A stretch of 64,000 bases of DNA, taken from contig NZ_CP147520.1 of assembly GCF_037201975.1 (NCBI RefSeq), positions 1,798,001 to 1,862,000 on the forward strand, written 5' to 3'. Position numbers and translations under genes: made by a program. The notes below the pieces were generated by a model that saw only the letters and a list, made by a program, of their open reading frames with translations, was not told the origin of the DNA and made no database searches. The DNA is from Streptomyces sp. TG1A-60 (lineage in GTDB: Bacteria > Actinomycetota > Actinomycetes > Streptomycetales > Streptomycetaceae). Positions 6,430 to 14,578 of the stretch are shown here, in pieces (within the stretch, counting starts at the first letter, position 1; the number at the start of each line of letters is the position of its first letter).

Positions 6430-8808
6430 ATGCTGGACGCCACACCGCTCACCGAGGGCTGGATCCTGCGGCACGAGGGGAGCGGGCTGCCCGCCGCGGT
6501 GCCCGGGTGCGTGCACACCGACCTGCTGGCGGCGGGGCTGATCCCGGACCCCTTCCTCGGGCGGAACGAGACCGAGGTGGCGTGGGTGGGGCGCCGGGGG
6601 TGGACGTACGAGGTCGAGCTGCCGGCCGTCGGGGCGGCCGACGGGCACGACCAGACCGACCTGGTCTTCGACGGGCTCGACACGGCCGCCGAGATCCGGC
6701 TCGACGGACGGCTCCTCGGCTCCGTACGGAACATGCACCGCTCGTACCGCTTCGACGTCACCGGGATGAGCGGGCGGCTCTCGGTGCGGTTCGCCTCCGC
6801 GTACGCCGAGGCGAAGGCGGTGCGCGAGCGGCTCGGCGACCGGCCGAACGCGTATCCCGAACCCTTCCAGTACATCCGCAAGATGGCCTGCTCCTTCGGC
6901 TGGGACTGGGGGCCGAGGCTCGTGACCGCCGGGATCTGGCGGCCCGTTCGGCTGGAGCGCTGGTCCACGGCTCGTATCGCCCGGGTACGGCCGCTGGTGA
7001 CGGTCGACGGCACGACCGGGCACGTTGAGCTGCTCGTCGACGTGGAGCGGGCGGCCGTCGAGGCGGGGCTGCGGCTGGAGGCCCGGGTGGGCGGCGTCAG
7101 CGCGGTCGCGGTGGTCGAGGGCACGAGCGGGTCCGTGCGGCTGGAGGTGCCGGGCGCGGACCTGTGGTGGCCTCGCGGATATGGCGAACAGCCTTTGTAT
7201 GACGTGGAGTTGACGCTGTCCGGCGACGGCGGGGCGCTTGATGTGTGGCGGCGGCGGATCGGGTTCCGGACCGTGGAGCTGGACCGGAGCGCCGATGAGC
7301 ACGGCACCGGCTTCACCCTCGTCGTCAACGGCGAGCGGCTGTTCGCCCGTGGGGTCAACTGGATCCCGGACGACGTGTTCCCGTCCCGGATCACTCGCGA
7401 GCGCTATCGCGCGCGGCTCACGCAGGCGGCCGAGGCCGGTGTCGACCTGGTACGGGTCTGGGGCGGCGGCATCTACGAGAGCGGGGACTTCTACGACGCC
7501 TGCGACGAGTTGGGGCTGCTGGTCTGGCAGGACTTCCCGTTCGCGTGCGCGGCCTACCCGGAGGAGCAGCCGCTGCGGGGCGAGGTGGAGGCCGAGGCGC
7601 GGGAGAACGTCGTACGGCTGATGCCGCATCCCTCGCTTGTGCTGTGGAACGGCAACAACGAGAACCTGTGGGGGTTCAAGGACTGGGGCTGGGAGGAGCG
7701 GCTCGCCGGGCAGTCGTGGGGCGAGGGGTACTACCTGGGCGTACTGCCGCGTGTCGTCGCGGAGTCGGACCCGACGCGGCCGTACACGGCGGGCAGTCCC
7801 TGGTCGGGGTCGTGGGAGCGTCATCCGAACGACCCGGCGCACGGCACGCACCACTCCTGGGATGTGTGGAACCGGGAGGACTACGCGCGGTACCGGGCGA
7901 ACGTGCCGCGTTTCGTCGCCGAGTTCGGGTGGCAGGCGCCGCCCGGGTACGCGACGCTGCGGCGCGCGCTGCCGGACGAGGAGCTCTCTGCCGACTCGCC
8001 CGGGATGCTGCACCACCAGAAGGCGGAGGACGGGAACGGGAAGCTGGAGCGGGGGCTGGCCCGTCATTTCACCGTGCCGAAGGACGACTTCGACCGTTGG
8101 CACTACCTGATGCAGGTCAACCAGGCCCGAGCCGTGGCCACCGGGATCGAGCACTGGCGGTCGCGGTGGCCCGTGTGCGCGGGCACGATCGTGTGGCAGC
8201 TCAACGACTGCTGGCCGGTGACGTCCTGGGCGGCGCTCGCATGGGACGGCCTGCCCAAGCCGCTGTACCACGAACTGCGGCGGGTGTACGCGGACCGGTT
8301 GCTGACGCTTCAGGCGCGGGGCGGAGGGCTGGTGTCGGCCGTGGTGAACCAGGCCCGCGAAGCATGGTCGACCGCGCTGCGGCTGCGGCGCATGACGGTC
8401 GCGGGTGCGGTGGTGAACGAGGCCCGCACGGAGGTCACGGCCGTCGCGCGCACGGTGGCCGAGGTGCGGGTGCCGGCCGGGCTGGAGCCGGTGGGACCGC
8501 GGGAGTTCCTGGTCGCCGACGCGGACGGGGTGCGCGCCCTGCACTTCCCCGTTCCGGACCGCGACATCCCGTACGTCCGACCGGAGTTCGACGTCGAGGT
8601 CGCACCGGGTGCCGTGACCGTGACAGCCCACACCCTGGTGCGGGACCTGCTGCTGCAGGCAGACCGGCTGGATCAGGCGGCGCGGGCGGACACCGGGCTG
8701 GTCACGCTGCTCCCCGGTGAGCGTGTCACCATCGGTGTACGTGGGTGGGAGACGCCCGACGCGGATGCCGCCCGCAAGGCGCTGTACTGCGTGGAGCCCG
8801 CGCGATGA
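6430..8808 (+). CDS. GH2 family beta-mannosidase
   Basis: 792-residue cytoplasmic glycoside hydrolase of family 2. The catalytic acid/base Glu411 lies in WNGNNE and the nucleophile Glu498 in FVAEFGWQAPP. These, with the N-terminal jelly-roll (CVHTDLLAAGLIPDPFLGRN) and the KMACSFGWDWGPRL stretch, are the signature of beta-mannosidases rather than beta-galactosidases. It removes terminal beta-mannose from manno-oligosaccharides. There is no signal peptide, so it acts on imported sugars. ATG 6430 preferred over GTG 6424 because the GGGAG ribosome site would overlap the latter. It overlaps the lacI-type gene by ATGA and is divergent from the importer genes. Confidence 0.92.
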   Translation: MLDATPLTEGWILRHEGSGLPAAVPGCVHTDLLAAGLIPDPFLGRNETEVAWVGRRGWTYEVELPAVGAADGHDQTDLVFDGLDTAAEIRLDGRLLGSVRNMHRSYRFDVTGMSGRLSVRFASAYAEAKAVRERLGDRPNAYPEPFQYIRKMACSFGWDWGPRLVTAGIWRPVRLERWSTARIARVRPLVTVDGTTGHVELLVDVERAAVEAGLRLEARVGGVSAVAVVEGTSGSVRLEVPGADLWWPRGYGEQPLYDVELTLSGDGGALDVWRRRIGFRTVELDRSADEHGTGFTLVVNGERLFARGVNWIPDDVFPSRITRERYRARLTQAAEAGVDLVRVWGGGIYESGDFYDACDELGLLVWQDFPFACAAYPEEQPLRGEVEAEARENVVRLMPHPSLVLWNGNNENLWGFKDWGWEERLAGQSWGEGYYLGVLPRVVAESDPTRPYTAGSPWSGSWERHPNDPAHGTHHSWDVWNREDYARYRANVPRFVAEFGWQAPPGYATLRRALPDEELSADSPGMLHHQKAEDGNGKLERGLARHFTVPKDDFDRWHYLMQVNQARAVATGIEHWRSRWPVCAGTIVWQLNDCWPVTSWAALAWDGLPKPLYHELRRVYADRLLTLQARGGGLVSAVVNQAREAWSTALRLRRMTVAGAVVNEARTEVTAVARTVAEVRVPAGLEPVGPREFLVADADGVRALHFPVPDRDIPYVRPEFDVEVAPGAVTVTAHTLVRDLLLQADRLDQAARADTGLVTLLPGERVTIGVRGWETPDADAARKALYCVEPAR

Positions 8809-9836
8809 CCGTACCTCGGGTGACGATCAAGGACGTCGCCGCGCGCGCCGGGGTGTCCAAGGGGGCGGTGTCGCTCGCGTTCAACCAGAAGCGGGGGCTG
8901 TCCGACGCCACTCGGGACCGGATCTTCGCGGCGGCGCGGGAGCTGGGGTGGGCGCCGAACCTGGCGGCGCGGTCGCTGTCGAGTCAGCGGGTGGACGTCG
9001 TCGGGCTGGCGATCTGCCGGCCCGCGAAGCTGCTGGGTCTTGAGCCGTTCTACATGGAGTTCGTCTCCGGGGTGGAGAGCGTGCTGACCGAACGGTCCTG
9101 CTCGCTGCTGCTGCGGCTGGTGCGGAACCTGGAGGAAGAGGTGGGGCTGCAGGACGCGTGGTGGCGGGGGCGGCAGGTCAGTGGGTCGATCCTCGTCGAT
9201 TTCCGCGCGGACGATCCGAGAGTGGCCGCGGCGGGGCGGCTGGGGATGCCGGTGGTGGCCGTCGGGCACCCGTCGCTGACCGGGGGGCTCACGTCCGTGT
9301 GGACGGACGACGCGACGGCGGTGACGGAGGCCGTGCGGTACTTGGCGGCGCTCGGGCATCGGCGGATCGCGCGGGTGGGGGGTGCGGCGGCTCTGGGGCA
9401 CACGGCGATTCGTGCGGCGGCGTTCGACGAGGCGGCACGGGTGCTGCGGCTGGCCGGGGCGTGGCAGGTCGCCACCGACTTCTCGGGGGAGGCGGGGGGC
9501 CGGGCCACGCGGTCGCTCTTGACCGGTATGGGGGACGACCGCCCCACGGCGATCGTCTACGACAACGACATCATGGCGGTGGCGGGTCTGTCGGTGGCCG
9601 CCGAGCTGGGGCTGCGGGCGCCTGAGGACGTGTCGTTGCTGGCTTGGGACGACTCCCAGCTCTGTCGGCTCACCCGGCCGACGCTCTCCGCGATGAGTCA
9701 TGACGTGCACGGGTTCGGGGCGGATGTGGCCCGGACCCTGTTCGGGGTGATCGCCGGGGAGAAGGGGGTCGGCAGGTCGCATCCGGTGGCCACGCCGGTG
9801 CTGGTGCCTCGGGGCTCCACAGCGCCCGCCCCGTGA
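8805..9836 (+). CDS. LacI family transcriptional repressor
   Basis: 343-residue repressor. The N-terminal LacI helix-turn-helix VTIKDVAARAGVSKGAVSLA is followed by a hinge helix region (NLAARSLSSQRVDVVGLA) and a periplasmic-binding-like effector domain (about residues 60-340). The start ATG overlaps the beta-mannosidase stop (8805-8808), so the regulator is co-transcribed with its likely target. Inferred role: represses the beta-mannosidase operon and the divergent importer by binding the two CTNNACCGGTNNAG sites at 6339-6352 and 6407-6420, released by a mannose-containing inducer. Confidence 0.93.
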   Translation: MTVPRVTIKDVAARAGVSKGAVSLAFNQKRGLSDATRDRIFAAARELGWAPNLAARSLSSQRVDVVGLAICRPAKLLGLEPFYMEFVSGVESVLTERSCSLLLRLVRNLEEEVGLQDAWWRGRQVSGSILVDFRADDPRVAAAGRLGMPVVAVGHPSLTGGLTSVWTDDATAVTEAVRYLAALGHRRIARVGGAAALGHTAIRAAAFDEAARVLRLAGAWQVATDFSGEAGGRATRSLLTGMGDDRPTAIVYDNDIMAVAGLSVAAELGLRAPEDVSLLAWDDSQLCRLTRPTLSAMSHDVHGFGADVARTLFGVIAGEKGVGRSHPVATPVLVPRGSTAPAP

Positions 9837-9974
9837 GCGCCGTACGGGCCCGCGGGTGAGCACCGTACGCGGCTGCGGTCGCTTTCGGACTGGTCGCGCG
9901 GTCCCCCGCGTCCCTGGAGGGGTGCAATCGGGTGTGACCTTCGCCGCTCCGTCTCCCAGGGGTGTGCAGTGCTG

Positions 9975-10011
9975 TTACCCGCAAGTAGCATGGGTCTGAG
10001 CGCGCGCTCAG
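9975..10011 (+). promoter_or_regulatory. fadAB upstream region with palindromes
   Basis: A degenerate dyad TTACCCGCAAGTAG (9975-9988) is followed by a perfect 16-bp palindrome CTGAGCGCGCGCTCAG (9996-10011). Both lie within 90 bases of the fadA start. Either may bind a fatty-acid-responsive regulator; not established. Confidence 0.35.
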
Positions 10012-10061
10012 CGCTTGCGTGCCGCAGCAGTGCAGATCCCGCACCCTGGAGGAGAGCCATC

Positions 10062-11312
10062 GTGCCTCGTACCGTCAGGGACGTCGTCTTCGTCGACGGC
10101 GTCCGCACCCCGTTCGGCAAGGCGGGCCCGAAGGGCATCTACCACGAGACCCGCGCCGACGACCTCGTCGTGAAGGCGATCCGGGAGCTGCTGCGCCGCA
10201 ACCCCGGTCTGGAGCCGCAGAAGATCGACGAGGTCGCCGTCGCCGCGACCACGCAGATCGGCGACCAGGGCCTGACCATCGGCCGTACGGCCGGCATCCT
10301 CGCCGGTCTGCCGCAGTCCGTGCCGGGCTACTCCATCGACCGGATGTGCGCGGGCGCCCTGACCGCCGTCACCTCGGTCGCCGGTTCCGTCGCCTTCGGC
10401 GCGTACGACGTGGCCATCGCCGGTGGTGTCGAGCACATGGGGCGCCACCCGATGGGCGAGGGCGTGGACCCGAACCCCCGGTTCGTCAGCGAGAAGCTGG
10501 TCGACGAGTCCGCCCTGTTCATGGGCATGACCGCCGAGAACCTGCACGACCGGTACCCGACGATCACCAAGCGGCGCGCCGACGAGTACGCCGTGCGCTC
10601 GCAGGAGAAGGCCGCCAAGGCGTACGCCGACGGCAAGATCCAGCAGGACCTGGTGCCGATCTCGGTGCGCCGCACCACTGTGCCCGACAGCGGCTCCGCC
10701 GCGGGCGAAGCCGGTGAGACGGGCTGGGGCCTGGTCACCGCCGACGAGCCGATGCGGCCGGGGACGACCCTGGAGAACCTGTCGGGCCTGAAGACCCCCT
10801 TCCGCGTCCACGGGCGGGTCACCGCCGGTAACGCGGCCGGTCTGAACGACGGCGCCACCGCGTCGATCATCGCGAGCGAGGACTTCGCCCGCGAGAACAA
10901 CCTGCCGGTCAAGATGCGCCTCGTCGCGTACTCCTTCGCGGGTGTCGAGCCGGAGGTCATGGGCTACGGCCCGATCCCGGCGACGGAGAAGGCGCTCGCC
11001 CAGGCGGGGCTGTCCATCGACGACATCGGCCTGTTCGAGATCAACGAGGCCTTCGCCGTCCAGGTCCTGGCCTTCCTGGAGCACTACGGCATCGCCGACG
11101 ACGACGCGCGCGTCAACCAGTACGGCGGCGCCATCGCGTTCGGTCACCCGCTGGCCTCGTCCGGCGTCCGGCTGATGACGCAGCTGGCCCGCCAGTTCGA
11201 GGAGCAGCCGCAGGTCCGCTACGGCCTGACCACCATGTGCGTCGGCTTCGGCATGGGCGCGACGGTCATCTGGGAGAACCCGCACTTCGAGTCCGCCGGA
11301 GGCAGCAAGTGA
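10062..11312 (+). CDS. fadA: acetyl-CoA acyltransferase (3-ketoacyl-CoA thiolase)
   Basis: 416-residue thiolase. Nucleophilic Cys96 (SIDRMCAGALTAV), His362 (GGAIAFGHPLASSG) and the second catalytic Cys393 (TMCVGFGMGA) are all present. It catalyses the last step of beta-oxidation, cleaving 3-ketoacyl-CoA with CoA. GTG 10062 chosen because GGAGGAGAG precedes it; a longer upstream frame reads through the promoter. The stop overlaps the start of fadB (GTGA at 11309-11312), so the two subunits are translationally coupled. The pair corresponds to S. coelicolor SCO6027/SCO6026 by my recollection. Confidence 0.95.
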   Translation: MPRTVRDVVFVDGVRTPFGKAGPKGIYHETRADDLVVKAIRELLRRNPGLEPQKIDEVAVAATTQIGDQGLTIGRTAGILAGLPQSVPGYSIDRMCAGALTAVTSVAGSVAFGAYDVAIAGGVEHMGRHPMGEGVDPNPRFVSEKLVDESALFMGMTAENLHDRYPTITKRRADEYAVRSQEKAAKAYADGKIQQDLVPISVRRTTVPDSGSAAGEAGETGWGLVTADEPMRPGTTLENLSGLKTPFRVHGRVTAGNAAGLNDGATASIIASEDFARENNLPVKMRLVAYSFAGVEPEVMGYGPIPATEKALAQAGLSIDDIGLFEINEAFAVQVLAFLEHYGIADDDARVNQYGGAIAFGHPLASSGVRLMTQLARQFEEQPQVRYGLTTMCVGFGMGATVIWENPHFESAGGSK

Positions 11313-13438
11313 GCACCACCGCTGAGCTTTTGAAGGGTGCGGCCGAGCTGTTCCCCGACGAGGTCGTGACGTCCGCGCACGTACGCCACCTCGACCTGCC
11401 GTACGGCGCCGGGCGCTTCGCGCTCATCACGCTGGACAACGGCTTCGACCACACCAAGCCGACCACCTTCGGCCCGGCGTCGCTGGCGAACCTGAACACC
11501 GCCCTCGACCAGGTCGAGAAGGAGGCCGTGGCCGGCGAGATCGTCGGCGTCGGTGTCACCGGCAAGCCGTTCATCTTCGCCGTCGGCGCCGACCTCAAGG
11601 GCGTGGAGCTGCTGAAGGAGCACGAGCACGCGCTCGCCATCGGCAGGGGCGGCCACGAGGTCTTCAAGCGCCTGGCGGCCCTTGCCGTCCCGACCTTCGC
11701 GTACTACAACGGTGCCGCGATGGGCGGCGGCGTCGAGGTCGGCCTGCACTGCTCCTACCGGACCGTGTCGAAGGCGCTGCCCGCCTTCTCGCTCCCCGAG
11801 GTCTTCCTCGGGCTGATCCCCGGCTGGGGCGGCTGCGCGCTGCTGCCGAACCTGATCGGCGCCGACAAGGCCGTCACGGTCATCGTCGAGAACTCGCTCA
11901 ACCAGAACAAGCAGCTCAAGGGTCAGCAGGTCTTCGACCTCGGTATCGCGGACGCGATCTTCGAGGGCGCGGACTTCCTGGAGCAGTCGCTGATCTGGAC
12001 GGCGAACGTCCTCAAGGGCGACGTCCAGGTCGAGCGTCCCGTCATCGACCGCGGTGAGGCCTGGGACCAGGCCGTCGCCAGGGGCCGGTTCATCGCGGAC
12101 GGCAAGGTGCACGGGGCGGCCCCGGCCGCGTACCGCGCGCTGGACGTCATCGAGGCCGCGAAGAACGGCGACCTCCAGCAGGGCTACGACGCCGAGGACG
12201 TCGCCCTCGCCGACCTGATCATGGGTGGCGAGCTGCGCGCCGGTATCTACGCCTTCAACCTGGTGCAGAAGCGCGGCAAGCGCCCGGCGGGCGCCCCGGA
12301 CAAGTCGCTGGCGCGTCCGGTCACCAAGGTCGGTGTCGTCGGCGCCGGTCTGATGGCCTCCCAGCTCGCGCTGCTGTTCCTGCGCCGCCTGGAGGTTCCG
12401 GTCGTGCTGACCGACATCGACCAGGAGCGCGTCGACAAGGGTGTGGGCTACGTCCACGCCGAGATCGACAAGCTGCTGCTCAAGGGCCGGATCAACCAGG
12501 ACAAGGCCAACCGTCTCAAGGCACTGGTCACCGGTGTCCTGGACAAGGCCGAGGGCTTCGCGGACGCGGACTTCATCATCGAGGCCGTGTTCGAGGAGAT
12601 CGGCGTCAAGCAGCAGGTGTTCGCGGAGGTCGAGGCGGTCGCCCCCGCGCACGCGATCCTCGCCACCAACACCTCCTCGCTGTCGGTGACCGAGATGGCG
12701 TCGAAGCTGAAGAACCCCGAGCGGGTCGTGGGCTTCCACTTCTTCAACCCGGTCGCCGTCCTGCCGCTCCTGGAGATCGTCCGGGGCGAGGCGACGGACG
12801 ACGCCTCGCTCGCCACGGCCTTCGGCGTCGCCAAGAAGCTGAAGAAGACCGCGGTGCTGGTGAAGGACGCCCCGGCGTTCGTCGTGAACCGCATCCTCAC
12901 CCGCTTCATGGGCGAGATCCAGAACGTCATCGACGAGGGCACACCGGTCGAGGTCGCCGAGAAGGCCGTCGAGCCGCTGGGTCTGCCGATGTCGCCGCTG
13001 GTGCTCCTGGAGCTGGTCGGCCCCGCCATCGGTCTGCACGTCTCGGAGACCCTCAACCGGGCCTTCCCGGACCGCTTTACCGTCTCCGCGAACCTCGCCG
13101 CCGTCGTCAAGGCCGGCAAGCGCGGCTTCTACGTCTATGACTCCGGCAAGCCGGAGCTGGACCCGGAGGTCGCCGCGCTCCTCAAGCAGGGCGATGTCGT
13201 CCTGTCCGAGGAGCAGGTACGGGCGCGTGTGCTGGGCGCCGTCGCCCAGGAGATCGGGCTCATGCTCGACGAGGGTGTCGTCGCCGAGGCGCAGGACATC
13301 GACCTCTGCCTGATCACCGGCGCCGGATGGCCCTTCCACCTGGGCGGCATCACGCCGTACCTGGACCGTGAGGGCGTCAGCGAGCGCGTGAACGGCAAGA
13401 AGTTCCTGGAGGCCGGGGTGGCTTCGGTCCCCGCGTAA
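11309..13438 (+). CDS. fadB: fatty-acid oxidation complex alpha subunit (enoyl-CoA hydratase / 3-hydroxyacyl-CoA dehydrogenase)
   Basis: 709-residue bifunctional enzyme. The N-terminal crotonase domain (about residues 20-300; VGVTGKPFIFAVGADL, AAMGGGVEVGLHC) hydrates enoyl-CoA. The Rossmann domain (from about 330, VGVVGAGLMASQLALLF) and C-terminal dehydrogenase domains oxidise 3-hydroxyacyl-CoA using NAD, with the catalytic-site motif GFHFFNPV. It passes the product to FadA, encoded just upstream and overlapping by four bases. The NAD-binding loop reads GAGLMAS rather than the usual GxGxMG, a small variation. A strong terminator follows. Confidence 0.95.
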   Translation: MSTTAELLKGAAELFPDEVVTSAHVRHLDLPYGAGRFALITLDNGFDHTKPTTFGPASLANLNTALDQVEKEAVAGEIVGVGVTGKPFIFAVGADLKGVELLKEHEHALAIGRGGHEVFKRLAALAVPTFAYYNGAAMGGGVEVGLHCSYRTVSKALPAFSLPEVFLGLIPGWGGCALLPNLIGADKAVTVIVENSLNQNKQLKGQQVFDLGIADAIFEGADFLEQSLIWTANVLKGDVQVERPVIDRGEAWDQAVARGRFIADGKVHGAAPAAYRALDVIEAAKNGDLQQGYDAEDVALADLIMGGELRAGIYAFNLVQKRGKRPAGAPDKSLARPVTKVGVVGAGLMASQLALLFLRRLEVPVVLTDIDQERVDKGVGYVHAEIDKLLLKGRINQDKANRLKALVTGVLDKAEGFADADFIIEAVFEEIGVKQQVFAEVEAVAPAHAILATNTSSLSVTEMASKLKNPERVVGFHFFNPVAVLPLLEIVRGEATDDASLATAFGVAKKLKKTAVLVKDAPAFVVNRILTRFMGEIQNVIDEGTPVEVAEKAVEPLGLPMSPLVLLELVGPAIGLHVSETLNRAFPDRFTVSANLAAVVKAGKRGFYVYDSGKPELDPEVAALLKQGDVVLSEEQVRARVLGAVAQEIGLMLDEGVVAEAQDIDLCLITGAGWPFHLGGITPYLDREGVSERVNGKKFLEAGVASVPA

Positions 13439-13454
13439 CCACCGGACACGGTCG

Positions 13455-13486
13455 AGGGCCCCCGCCGCGGCGGGGGCCCTCTTCTC
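13455..13486 (+). terminator. fadAB terminator
   Basis: AGGGCCCCCGCCG (13455-13467) is followed at once by its exact reverse complement (13468-13480), then CTTCTC. A 13-bp stem 17 bases after the fadB stop. Confidence 0.8.
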
Positions 13487-13935
13487 ATGCGCTCGGCGTC
13501 CCCTTCGGCCGCGGGGAGCCGGGCCTTCGGTTCTGCGTTCTCCGCCTCCAGCAGCGCGATGCCCTTACGGGCTAAGGGGTCCTTGCACCATGAGCGCCCG
13601 ATGAGGTCGCGTGGTCTGGTCCCGTGCGTCGCAAGGCACCGGAGAGCCCTCGATGGGGCCCCTCCCGCGCGAGCGAAGTCGAGCGTGGGGAAGGAGCTAC
13701 CAGGGCTTTCGGCGACGCGGCGAGGTGTGGTGCCAGGCCGCGCGACCCGGTCGCTCACAGTGCAAGGACCCCTAAGGGCCTGCAGAGGAACAACATGCGG
13801 GCGAGTAGCGCACTGGTCTGCGAAGTCAAGTTCAGGACCAGTAAGTTAATTCTCTGCAAGTCCTAAGTGACGTGACCCTGCCCTTCCATGACGCTCGGCG
13901 CCGCTCGGGGCGGCCGGTCGTGCGACCCTGTCCCC
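13487..13935. other. intergenic region with probable decayed repeat element
   Basis: About 450 bases without a convincing gene. It contains a segment bounded by 14-bp inverted repeats (13575-13773, listed separately). Inside that segment is a stretch similar to a common Streptomyces intergenic repeat (the part around 13660-13710). The rest shows no promoter or RNA feature I can support. Confidence 0.4.
13575..13773. repeat. 199-bp segment with 14-bp terminal inverted repeats (MITE-like)
   Basis: AGGGGTCCTTGCAC at 13575-13588 is exactly matched in reverse complement by GTGCAAGGACCCCT at 13760-13773. No transposase is encoded between them and I see no clear target-site duplication. It could be a miniature or decayed insertion-sequence end pair. 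Confidence 0.4.
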
Positions 13936-14310
13936 ATGGACGCCCCCCTGCTCGTGATCGTCGACGCCGCCAACGTCATCGGCTCCGTCCCCGACGGCTG
14001 GTGGCGCGACCGGCGCGGCGCGGCGGAACGCCTGCGCGACCGGCTCGCCCGGGACGGCGTCCCCGGCCGCGACAAGCCCGTCGAACTCGTCATGGTCGTC
14101 GAGGGCGCCGCCCGCGGTGTCGAACCGGTGCCCGGCGTACGGGTCGACGCGGCCCCCCGCAGCGGCGACGACCGCGTCGTGGAGCTGGTCGCCGAGGAGG
14201 GCCGTGACCGCCCCTGCCTCGTCGTCACCGCGGACCGCGAACTACGGCGCAGAGTCGGGGAGTTGGGTGCCGAGGTGACCGGGCCCCGGTCGGTGCGCGG
14301 GGAGTCGTGA
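13936..14310 (+). CDS. small PIN/NYN-like domain protein, function unknown
   Basis: 124-residue cytoplasmic protein. It opens with LLVIVDAANVIGSVPDGWW, where the Asp-Ala-Ala-Asn pattern is typical of PIN/NYN nucleases. Further acidic residues lie in a GDDRVVELV segment and in LVVTADRELRRRV, the arrangement expected of that fold. In databases such proteins are often labelled NTP pyrophosphohydrolase, but the visible motifs fit a PIN-like RNase better. Start ATG at 13936 is the first before the conserved strand; the ribosome site is weak. It is convergent with dxs. Function is an inference from fold only. Confidence 0.7.
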   Translation: MDAPLLVIVDAANVIGSVPDGWWRDRRGAAERLRDRLARDGVPGRDKPVELVMVVEGAARGVEPVPGVRVDAAPRSGDDRVVELVAEEGRDRPCLVVTADRELRRRVGELGAEVTGPRSVRGES

Positions 14311-14518
14311 GCGGCCGTACGCCAGCCGTGACGGGGGCACCGCCCGGCAGGGCGTGAGGTGCCGGGCCCGGCACGCGCCGGAAACCGGCAGCCGAGCCGT
14401 CCGCCGGAGAGCCGGTCACGGGGCGTCGTGGCCCGGCGCCTTGTGATGCGCCGGTTCCGATCATGACACCGACGCCCAAGACCGTCAGGGTGTGCTGCTC
14501 ACAGGCACACCTCCGAAT

Positions 14519-14558
14519 GGGCCGGTCCCGCCACCGCGGAGGACGGCGGGACCGGCCC
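14519..14558 (-). terminator. hairpin between the NYN-like gene and dxs
   Basis: GGGCCGGTCCCGCC (14519-14532) pairs perfectly with 14545-14558 around a 12-base loop. It lies 20 bases past the dxs stop and can also serve the convergent gene. Confidence 0.75.
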
Positions 14559-14578
14559 GAGCAGCCCGACCGGGCACG

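Noticed and set aside
11219..13339. Long open frame antisense to fadB
   Set aside because: Composition is Asp/Gly/Arg/Val-rich shadow sequence without a domain; fadB on the plus strand is certain.
13936..14310. Annotation as an NTP pyrophosphohydrolase
   Set aside because: No Nudix or MazG motif is visible; the DAAN pattern fits a PIN/NYN-like fold better.
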